From Chloroflexota bacterium (lineage in GTDB: Bacteria > Chloroflexota > Dehalococcoidia > Plut-88900), in assembly GCA_022566235.1 (NCBI GenBank), contig JADFJI010000169.1, positions 1-5,548 on the forward strand: 5,548 bases of DNA, given 5' to 3'. The translations under genes were made by a program, and so were the position numbers. Positions 1 through 5,383 of this stretch are shown piece by piece; within the stretch, counting starts at the first letter, position 1; every line of letters begins with the position of its first letter. The notes under the pieces were generated by a model. The model did no database searches. It worked only from the letters and a program-made list of their open reading frames with translations, and had not been told where the DNA came from.

Positions 1-181
1 CACTGCATTATTATACTAACCTGAAAGAAGAAATTCTGTTAGAACTTGATAAGCGTCTTTTGATACCATCTACGTCATCGAAGCCAATTTTCTTTATCAG
101 ATCGAATCTGTGGATGAGCCCGAGACATTCTACCAGAATCTTCTGCTTTCTACCCGACCTTCCGCCCCAGCCACCGGTGTG

Positions 182-210
182 TTGACGGGCCCGAGGCCAG
201 TGGGTACATT
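182..210 (+). promoter_or_regulatory. Probable sigma-70-type promoter of fumC
   Basis: A TTGACG -35 box (182-187, 5 of 6 consensus bases) lies exactly 17 bp from a TACATT -10 box (205-210, 4 of 6). Transcription would begin near 217, giving a leader of about 57 nt before the fumC GTG. The position and spacing fit well, and the same TTGAC-17-TAnnnT layout recurs upstream of ribF. This is inferred from sequence only. Confidence 0.5.
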
Positions 211-228
211 GAAGGTACGGTTGCGCTA

Positions 229-256
229 TAGAGGGCCAATGTTAGAGGGCCGGTGT
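229..256 (+). repeat. 14-bp imperfect tandem repeat in the fumC leader
   Basis: Two adjacent 14-bp units (229-242 and 243-256) share 12 of 14 bases, including an identical TAGAGGGCC core. They lie between the predicted fumC promoter and its ribosome binding site, inside the likely 5' leader. They could be a protein-binding direct repeat, an element in the mRNA leader, or a chance slippage duplication. The repeat itself is certain; any function is a guess. Confidence 0.6.
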
Positions 257-261
257 CTGAA

Positions 262-266
262 AGGAG
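262..266 (+). promoter_or_regulatory. Shine-Dalgarno site that sets the fumC start at GTG 274
   Basis: AGGAG at 262-266 sits 7 nt before the in-frame GTG at 274-276, which is near-ideal spacing. The longer reading from GTG 253 would place this site inside the coding region and has no comparable site of its own, so 274 is the better start. Confidence 0.7.
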
Positions 267-273
267 AAGTGGT

Positions 274-1683
274 GTGGTAGACGCAGACAAGGGTAAGACC
301 AGGACCGAAAGAGACTCCATGGGCACTATCGAAGTGCCCGCCGATGCCTACTACGGCGCATCCACCATGAGGGCGGTGCAGAACTTCCCCATTAGCGACC
401 TGCGGTTTCCCAGGAGCTTCATACGGGCCCTGGGCCTCATCAAGCTGGCCGCGGCCCGGGCTAATCGGGGCCTTGGCCTCCTTGAAGAGCGGCTCCTCGA
501 CCCCATCGTCCGGGCCGCTCAGGAGGTGGCCGACGGTAAGCTGGACAATCAGTTCGTCCTAGACATATTTCAGACGGGTTCCGGCACCTCCACAAACATG
601 AACGTCAACGAGGTGATAGCCAACCGGGCCACGGAGTTCCTGGGCGGGGAGCTGGGATCTCGCCTGGTCCACCCCAACGACCACGTCAACAAGGGCCAGT
701 CATCCAACGACGTCATCCCCACCGCTATACACCTGGCGGCCTTGATGGATATCCAGGAACGATTGATACCTGCCCTGCAGCGGGCCAAAAAGGCCCTGGA
801 CCTGAAGTCAAAGGAGTTCTGGGGCATCATCAAGACGGGGCGAACCCACCTCCAGGACGCTACCCCCGTGCGCCTGGGGCAGGAGTTCCTGGGGTATGCA
901 GGGCAGGTGGAGAGCGGCCTCAGAAGGCTGCGACACGCCCAGGAGGAGCTGTCCCAGGTGGCCCTGGGGGGCACGGCGGTGGGGACGGGGGTGAACACTC
1001 ACCCCGAGTTCGCGTCCAGGGCAACCGACCTCATATCGGAGCTGGCGGGTGTCAGGATCAGGGAGACGGAGAGCCACTTCCAGGCCCAGAGCACCCTGGA
1101 TTCGGTGGTGGAGGCCAGCGCAGTCCTGCGGACCATCGCCATAAGCCTGACCAAGATCGCCAACGACATCCGCTGGATGGGATCGGGGCCCCGGGCCGGG
1201 TTGGGGGAGCTGGCCCTGCCCGAGGTCCAGCCGGGGAGCTCTATCATGCCCGGCAAGGTCAACCCCGTCATTGCCGAGTCGCTGCTCCAGGTGTGTGCCC
1301 AGGTGATAGGCAACGACGCCACCATAGCAACGGCGGGACGGGACAGCTACTTCGAGATAAACCTGATGATGCCGGTGGCGGCCTACAACCTACTCCAGTC
1401 CATAGCCCTACTCAGCACGGCCACGGACAATTTCACCAGGCAGTGTGTTGAAGGGCTGAAGGCCACAGAAAGGGGGCCCGAGACCGTGGAGAGAGGCCTC
1501 ATGATCGGCACCGCGCTGGCCCCGGTCATCGGGTACGACCTGGCGGCGGAGATAGCAAAGGAGGCGGCCAAGTCCGGCAGGACCATCCGGGAGGTGGCCC
1601 GAGAGAAGACCGACCTCTCGGAGGAGGAGCTGGCCCGTATCCTGGACCCCGAGAAAATGGTGGAGCCCCGGGCCGAGGACTAG
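274..1683 (+). CDS. fumC: Class II fumarate hydratase (fumarase C)
   Basis: This enzyme interconverts fumarate and L-malate in the cytosolic TCA cycle and belongs to the oxygen-stable, iron-free class II type of the fumarase/aspartase superfamily. From GTG 274 it is 469 aa, against 467 for E. coli FumC (476 aa from GTG 253). All superfamily blocks are present in order: TGSGTSTNMN at 101-110, HPNDHVN from 133 with QSSND at 142-146, GRTHLQDATP with the substrate-site His at 192, ALGGTAVGTGVNTHPEF, and the signature GSSIMPGKVNP with Ser322/Ser323 on the catalytic loop, Lys328 and Asn330. The fumarase-type LGGTAVGTGVNTHPEF and HLQDATP blocks argue against aspartase or argininosuccinate lyase. The C-terminal tail (SEEELARILDPEKM) is the form common outside proteobacteria. 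It probably has its own promoter and ends 6 bp from a convergent gene. I see no missing key residue or truncation. Confidence 0.96.
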   Translation: MVDADKGKTRTERDSMGTIEVPADAYYGASTMRAVQNFPISDLRFPRSFIRALGLIKLAAARANRGLGLLEERLLDPIVRAAQEVADGKLDNQFVLDIFQTGSGTSTNMNVNEVIANRATEFLGGELGSRLVHPNDHVNKGQSSNDVIPTAIHLAALMDIQERLIPALQRAKKALDLKSKEFWGIIKTGRTHLQDATPVRLGQEFLGYAGQVESGLRRLRHAQEELSQVALGGTAVGTGVNTHPEFASRATDLISELAGVRIRETESHFQAQSTLDSVVEASAVLRTIAISLTKIANDIRWMGSGPRAGLGELALPEVQPGSSIMPGKVNPVIAESLLQVCAQVIGNDATIATAGRDSYFEINLMMPVAAYNLLQSIALLSTATDNFTRQCVEGLKATERGPETVERGLMIGTALAPVIGYDLAAEIAKEAAKSGRTIREVAREKTDLSEEELARILDPEKMVEPRAED

Positions 1684-1689
1684 GCGTGC

Positions 1690-2784
1690 CTAATCCGGGA
1701 ACTGGACCACCGAGCGCAGCACCTCGCCCCTCTGCATCTCCTCGAAGGCGGCCTCGGTGTCCTTCAGATCGATGAGCCTGGTCACCACCCGGTCGAGGTC
1801 CAGCTTTCCCTCCCGGTACCAATCGACCAGCATAGGGAAATCCCGGGATGGAAGGCAATCGCCGTACCAGCTCACCTTCAGCGCGCCCCCCAGGCCAAAG
1901 AACTTGAGCATGGGAAGCTCCATCTTCATCGCCTGGTCCGGTACCCCGATCAACACGCAGGTGCCGGCCAGGTCCCGGGACCAGAGGGCCTGGAGCAGGG
2001 TATCCGGCCTACCCACCGCCTCGAAGGAGTAGTCCACGCCGTTGCCATCGGTCAGCTCCTTGATGGCCTCTACCGGGTCGGTCTTGCTGGCGTCCACCAC
2101 GTCCGTGGCGCCGAACTCTCGGGCCCAGTCCAGCTTGTTGTCGGCGATGTCCACGGCGATGATCTTCCTGGCGTTGGCGAGGCGGGCGCCCATGATCACG
2201 CTGCACCCCACCCCACCACACCCGTACACCGCCACGGTGCTGCCCCGATGCACGCTCGCAGTATAGAGGGCCGCGCCGATCCCGGTCATGACCCCGCACC
2301 CGATGAGGCAGGCCTGGGCCGGGGGACAATCTCGCGACACGGGGATCGCCTGCCTTGCGGCCACCACGGTGCGAGTGCAGAAGGTGCCGACGCCCAGGGC
2401 CTGGCTCAACTGCTTCCCGTCCTTCTTGGCGAACATGCGGGGTGCTGCGTTGAGGCTTGCGGAGCACAGGTGTGGCTGGCCGATGGAGCAGAACCGGCAG
2501 TACCCGCAGGGCGCCCTCCAGGCCAGTATCACGTAGTCCCCCACGGCAGGGGTCGTCACTCCCTCGCCCACCGCCTCGATGATACCTGCGCCCTCGTGCC
2601 CCAGCAGGTATGGGAAGTCGTCGCCCACGTTGCCCAGCTTGTAGTGAAGGTCCGTGTGGCAGACCCCGCTAGCCTGGATTCGCACCTGGACCTCTCCGGG
2701 CCCCGGGGCCTCAACCGTTATCTCTTCAAGCTCCGCCGGCGCACCTGCGCGCCTGGAAATCACCCCCTGAGCCGTTGTCGACAT
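1690..2784 (-). CDS. Zinc-dependent alcohol dehydrogenase, MDR family, resembling mycothiol-dependent formaldehyde dehydrogenase (MscR)
   Basis: This is a complete 364-aa medium-chain dehydrogenase, probably a soluble NAD-dependent oxidoreductase. The N-terminal GroES-like domain carries the catalytic zinc ligands Cys42 (GVCHTD), His63 with Glu64 (GHEGAG) and Cys163 (GCGVMTG). The structural zinc lobe has four cysteines at 93, 96, 99 and 107. The Rossmann fold has GCGGVG at 188-193, and Asp212 at the end of the second strand favours NAD over NADP. GVMTGIGAA, the AVGRP segment and especially SWYGDCLPSRDFP match what I recall of mycobacterial AdhE2/MscR (about 361 aa), which oxidises S-hydroxymethyl-mycothiol. 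The substrate is still unproven: it could be another thiol-formaldehyde adduct or a simple alcohol. The start is firm, with AAGGAGG (plus-strand 2791-2797) 6 nt before the ATG. It converges on fumC and stands alone on this strand, so it is probably monocistronic here. Confidence 0.9.
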   Translation of the reverse strand: MSTTAQGVISRRAGAPAELEEITVEAPGPGEVQVRIQASGVCHTDLHYKLGNVGDDFPYLLGHEGAGIIEAVGEGVTTPAVGDYVILAWRAPCGYCRFCSIGQPHLCSASLNAAPRMFAKKDGKQLSQALGVGTFCTRTVVAARQAIPVSRDCPPAQACLIGCGVMTGIGAALYTASVHRGSTVAVYGCGGVGCSVIMGARLANARKIIAVDIADNKLDWAREFGATDVVDASKTDPVEAIKELTDGNGVDYSFEAVGRPDTLLQALWSRDLAGTCVLIGVPDQAMKMELPMLKFFGLGGALKVSWYGDCLPSRDFPMLVDWYREGKLDLDRVVTRLIDLKDTEAAFEEMQRGEVLRSVVQFPD

Positions 2785-2811
2785 CGGTACCCTCCTTATT
2801 GATCCGAAAGT

Positions 2812-2840
2812 AAGATAAACGCGTGCTAAATTTTCATCCT
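2812..2840 (-). promoter_or_regulatory. Weak candidate promoter of the alcohol dehydrogenase
   Basis: On the minus strand a TATCTT hexamer (plus-strand 2812-2817) could be a -10 box, about 28 bp before the dehydrogenase ATG. The -35 position 17 bp upstream reads AGGATG, which is not a recognisable sigma-70 box. No better TTGACA-like pair is visible in 2785-2940. If this is the promoter it would need an activator or another sigma factor, and the left arm of the 2832-2871 inverted repeat lies on the -35 position. Confidence 0.2.
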
Positions 2841-2871
2841 TCGTGACGCCCAGATTGCATCGGGGATGAAA
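2832..2871. repeat. Spaced inverted repeat upstream of the alcohol dehydrogenase
   Basis: TTTCATCC (2832-2839) and GGATGAAA (2864-2871) are a perfect 8-bp inverted pair separated by 24 bp. Their centres are 32 bp apart, about three helical turns, so a dimeric or tetrameric regulator could bind both on one DNA face. The position just upstream of the dehydrogenase, over its expected -35 region, fits an operator or activator site. A long-looped RNA stem is less likely. Function is inferred from position only. Confidence 0.4.
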
Positions 2872-2941
2872 GATTCCCGGTAATGTGGAACAATCCTACC
2901 ACAGATATTCCGGCCCACTTGAACGAAATGGCCAGTATCAA

Positions 2942-2970
2942 TTGACCCTTCAAAAGGGCTGTGATAGTAT
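2942..2970 (+). promoter_or_regulatory. Probable sigma-70-type promoter of ribF-tyrS
   Basis: A TTGACC -35 box (2942-2947, 5 of 6 consensus) is 17 bp from TAGTAT (2965-2970, 4 of 6). A TG at 2962-2963, one base before the -10 box, makes an extended -10. Transcription should start at about 2976-2978, directly at the foot of the palindrome 2978-3008. No other promoter is evident before tyrS, so this likely drives both genes. Confidence 0.55.
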
Positions 2971-2977
2971 CCTGGGA

Positions 2978-3008
2978 ACATGACCCCTATCGCTGGTAGG
3001 GGTCATGT
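2978..3008 (+). promoter_or_regulatory. Perfect 12-bp-arm palindrome/hairpin at the predicted start of the ribF transcript
   Basis: ACATGACCCCTA (2978-2989) and TAGGGGTCATGT (2997-3008) pair perfectly around a 7-nt centre. In RNA the stem could extend by a U-G and a C-G pair to 14 bp with a 3-nt loop. It begins where the promoter predicts +1, so the mRNA would start with this stem. The right arm contains ATG 3005, one possible ribF start, which the stem would bury. As DNA it could be a repressor operator just downstream of the promoter. There is no T tract after it, so it is not a standard terminator, and it is too small for an FMN riboswitch. Confidence 0.6.
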
Positions 3009-3028
3009 GTACTGTGAAGGGTCTCAGC

Positions 3029-3958
3029 GTGATAGAAGAGCTGCGCAAGGTCTCGATCCCGAAGGGGACAGCGGTTACCATAGGCGTCTTCGATGGCGTG
3101 CACCTGGGCCATCAGAGCCTGCTGCGGCGGACAATGGAAGAGGCCAGGGCTCGGGGCCTGCTTTCGGCGGTGCTGACCTTTCGAAACCATCCTCGAACTG
3201 TGCTTACGCCGGGCTTCCAGCCCCGTTATCTGATGGACCTTGACCACCGGCTGAAGGCGATGAAATCCCTGGGGCTAGACCGTGTGGTGGCCATCACCTT
3301 CACCAGGGCCGTCTCCCAGCTTCGGGCCAGAGAGTTCGTCACCTTGCTCAAGGACAATTTGAGGATGAAGGTCCTGGTTGTCGGCCCGGACTTCGCCCTT
3401 GGCAGCAAGCGAGAGGGCGATATAGCGATGCTATCCGAGCTGGGCGGGGAGATGGACTTCCAGGTGAGCTGTATGGATCTCGTCCAGGAAGGGGACCAAG
3501 TGGTCAGCAGTACCGTGATCCGGGATGCCCTGGCCCAGGGGGACGTGGCCCGGGCCAGAAGCCTGCTGAGCCGGCCTTTCAACCTCAGCGGCCAGGTGGT
3601 CGTTGGCGAAAAGAGGGGCCGTATCCTGGGGTTTCCCACCGCCAACCTGGAGGTCGATGCGGGGAGGGCGCTGCCCGCGGATGGAATCTACGCCACCAGG
3701 GCCCGGGTCAAGGGAGCCGCCATGGACTCCATCAGCTACATTGGCACTAATCCCACCTTCGATGGAGTGAAGCGCTCCATAGAGGTGTACATATTCGATT
3801 TCGACGGCGATCTGTATGGCCAGAACCTATCGGTAGATTTCATCACCCAGGTTAGGGGCGACGCCCGTTTCTCCGGGCCCCAGGAGCTGATCGACCAGAT
3901 GAATCGGGACGTGGCCCGGGCCCGAAAGGTCCTCGCCGAGAGCTATGTCAATGGATAA
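3029..3958 (+). CDS. ribF: Bifunctional riboflavin kinase / FAD synthetase
   Basis: RibF phosphorylates riboflavin to FMN and then adenylylates FMN to FAD in the cytosol. From GTG 3029 it is 309 aa, close to the usual 300-320. The N-terminal nucleotidyltransferase domain has TIGVFDGVHLGHQ with the nucleotide-binding HxGH at 25-28, then VVGPDFALGSKREG and SSTVIRDAL. The C-terminal kinase domain has GFPTANL (Gly201, Thr204, Asn206), YIGTNPTF, and IEVYIFDFDGDLYG with the expected catalytic Glu252. Both activities therefore look intact. Start choice: GAAGGG (3016-3021) lies 7 nt before GTG 3029. ATG 3005 (317 aa) has a purine run only 2 nt away and is buried in the palindrome, and GTG 3014 is a third option. 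It is the first gene of a two-gene operon with tyrS, whose start lies inside its last codons. Confidence 0.95.
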   Translation: MIEELRKVSIPKGTAVTIGVFDGVHLGHQSLLRRTMEEARARGLLSAVLTFRNHPRTVLTPGFQPRYLMDLDHRLKAMKSLGLDRVVAITFTRAVSQLRAREFVTLLKDNLRMKVLVVGPDFALGSKREGDIAMLSELGGEMDFQVSCMDLVQEGDQVVSSTVIRDALAQGDVARARSLLSRPFNLSGQVVVGEKRGRILGFPTANLEVDAGRALPADGIYATRARVKGAAMDSISYIGTNPTFDGVKRSIEVYIFDFDGDLYGQNLSVDFITQVRGDARFSGPQELIDQMNRDVARARKVLAESYVNG

Positions 3959-5327
3959 AGACCAGTTGTCTCACCTGTTGAGCCGGGGCGTGGCCGAGGT
4001 CATCATTCGGGAGGAGATGGACCAGCTCCTGGAAGCGGGAAAGCCCCTCAGGCTCAAGATGGGCTTCGACCCGAGCCGCTCCGACATCCACCTGGGCCAC
4101 GCAGTTGGCCTCCGTAAGCTCAGGCAGTTCCAAGAGTTGGGGCACCGGGTGATCCTGATAGTCGGGGACTGGACCGCGCAGATCGGTGACCCCAGCGGCC
4201 AGTCGGCCACCCGGCCCATGCTTTCCGCCGAAGAGGTAAAGGACAACGCTCAGACCTATTTGGACCAGTTCTTCAAGGTGGTGGACCGGGACAAGACCGA
4301 GGTGCGGTGGCAGAGCGAGTGGTTCGGTAAGTTCGGCCTGGCCGATATCATAAAGCTCACCAGCAGGTTCACCGTGGCCCAGCTTCTGGCCCGGGACGAC
4401 TTCTCCAAACGGTATGCCGCCAACAGGCCCATAGCCATCACCGAGCTTCTGTACCCCCTGCTCCAGGCTTACGACTCTGTAATCATCGAGGCTGACGTGG
4501 AGTTCGGTGGCACGGACCAGAAGTTCAACCTGCTCCTGGGGCGGGAGCTGCAATCCATGATGGGCCAGAGGCCTCAACAGTGCCTCATGGTCCCCATCCT
4601 GGTGGGCACCGACGGCGTTCTGCGCATGAGCAAGAGCCTTGACAACTACATAGGGATCGACGAGCCGCCCAAGGACACCTACTTCAAGGTCATGCGTCTC
4701 AAGGACGACCTGATGATGGACTACTTCGAGCTGGTAACCGATGTCCCGGGCCCCGAGCTGGATGAGATGCGCCAGGCCCTCGAAACCCGCTCTGTAAACC
4801 CGATGGAGATAAAGAAGCGGCTGGCCCGAGAGATCGTGGCCCAGTTCCACGGCCTTAAGGCCTCTACGAAGGCCGAGGCCGACTTCGGGCGTATCGTCCA
4901 GCGCAAAGAGGCCCCGGATCACCTCATAGAATTTTGTGTGCCTTTTTCACATCCAGACGCCGGCCCCAATCCCGACTATGAACTGGTATTTCCTTCAACA
5001 ACGCAGGCGGGGTTCATAGCACCAGGTGCATCACTCGACAACCTGCCTAAACAAACACGCTACCTCATCAACATACCGGTGCTATTGGTCCGAGCTGAGG
5101 TAGTTTCCAGCAAGGCGGAGGGGAAAAGGCTCATCCGAGGAGGAGGCGTGCGAGTCGATGGGGGGACATTGGACAGAGAATATATTAGGCTAGCGGAGCC
5201 TTACGAAGAAAAGCCTGAACGCGCCCGCTATGGTCCACCGGAGAAGATCTATGCCGATAGCCTGATAAAGGCTGGTAAGCGGCACACTATTAGGATTGTG
5301 GACTCTCGCAAGAAAGAATCAAACTGA
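3951..5327 (+). CDS. tyrS: Tyrosyl-tRNA synthetase
   Basis: This class I enzyme joins tyrosine to tRNA-Tyr. From ATG 3951 it is 458 aa; ATG 3945 would add two residues. GAGAG (3938-3942) is 8 nt from 3951 but only 2 nt from 3945, so 3951 is slightly favoured. Either start overlaps the end of ribF, which suggests translational coupling. The HIGH motif is HLGH at 47-50. The tyrosine-pocket blocks YPLLQAYD (168-175) and GGTDQKFN (186-193) are typical of TyrRS rather than TrpRS. The KMSKS loop reads RMSKS (225-229), a conservative first-residue change. A C-terminal S4-type RNA-binding domain begins near 373 (INIPVLLVRAEVVSSKAEGK). The linker before it and a loop inside it are longer than I expect for the family, and from about residue 324 third-position GC drops sharply. 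The reading frame is unbroken, so the gene is probably functional. Confidence 0.95.
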   Translation: MDKDQLSHLLSRGVAEVIIREEMDQLLEAGKPLRLKMGFDPSRSDIHLGHAVGLRKLRQFQELGHRVILIVGDWTAQIGDPSGQSATRPMLSAEEVKDNAQTYLDQFFKVVDRDKTEVRWQSEWFGKFGLADIIKLTSRFTVAQLLARDDFSKRYAANRPIAITELLYPLLQAYDSVIIEADVEFGGTDQKFNLLLGRELQSMMGQRPQQCLMVPILVGTDGVLRMSKSLDNYIGIDEPPKDTYFKVMRLKDDLMMDYFELVTDVPGPELDEMRQALETRSVNPMEIKKRLAREIVAQFHGLKASTKAEADFGRIVQRKEAPDHLIEFCVPFSHPDAGPNPDYELVFPSTTQAGFIAPGASLDNLPKQTRYLINIPVLLVRAEVVSSKAEGKRLIRGGGVRVDGGTLDREYIRLAEPYEEKPERARYGPPEKIYADSLIKAGKRHTIRIVDSRKKESN

Positions 5328-5328
5328 A

Positions 5329-5355
5329 CCCGAGAACCAAGCGCAGGTTGCTCGG
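5329..5355 (+). terminator. Weak hairpin after tyrS, possible terminator or attenuator
   Basis: CCGAGAACC (5330-5338) can pair with GGTTGCTCGG (5346-5355), giving 9 bp with one bulged G (5350) and a 7-nt loop. It begins 3 nt after the tyrS stop. The following bases (TTATCAGTGG) hold only two T residues together, so an intrinsic terminator would be poor. Partial read-through into the gene at 5384 is plausible. Confidence 0.3.
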
Positions 5356-5383
5356 TTATCAGTGGCAGGAAGGGGTGTGTTTA

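Larger units (their letters stand above)
1..280 (+). other. Unassigned open frames upstream of fumC, possible end of a broken or frameshifted gene
   Basis: No gene can be named here. One frame is open from base 3 to a TGA at 183-185. Another is open from base 53 to a TAG at 278-280 that overlaps the fumC start. Reading the first frame to about base 59 and stepping back one base into the second gives a continuous, protein-like product, acidic and leucine-rich and then Pro/Gly-rich, ending in ...KGEVVW. Neither frame has a start codon with a ribosome binding site. The only in-frame GTG near the start of the second frame is at 110-112 and has no Shine-Dalgarno. Bases 1-120 are only about 37% GC, unlike the rest of the window. 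It may be the 3' end of a gene with an indel, a sequencing error near a contig edge, or plain intergenic DNA carrying the fumC promoter. Confidence 0.25.

Noticed and set aside
55..62. Programmed -1 ribosomal frameshift site
   Set aside because: The run TCTTTTG does not match an X XXY YYZ slippery heptamer, and neither frame has an identified protein.
253..273. fumC starting at GTG 253
   Set aside because: The best Shine-Dalgarno (262-266) lies downstream of this codon and points to GTG 274, and the extra seven residues precede the conserved N-terminal part of the family.
570..1586. Several minus-strand open frames opposite fumC
   Set aside because: They lie wholly inside a convincing fumarase gene, show low-complexity shadow translations and lack good ribosome binding sites.
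2248..2802. A 184-codon plus-strand open frame opposite the dehydrogenase
   Set aside because: The minus-strand frame has every zinc and nucleotide-binding motif plus a strong RBS; the plus-strand translation has no family features.
2978..3008. The ribF palindrome as an intrinsic terminator or FMN riboswitch
   Set aside because: No T tract follows the stem and no gene on the plus strand ends just before it. The leader is far too short for the multi-helix FMN riboswitch.
3948..4922. A 324-codon open frame on the minus strand opposite tyrS
   Set aside because: It is codon-aligned with a strongly GC3-biased gene, where antisense frames stay open by default. It has no recognisable motifs, and it ends where the codon bias of tyrS weakens.
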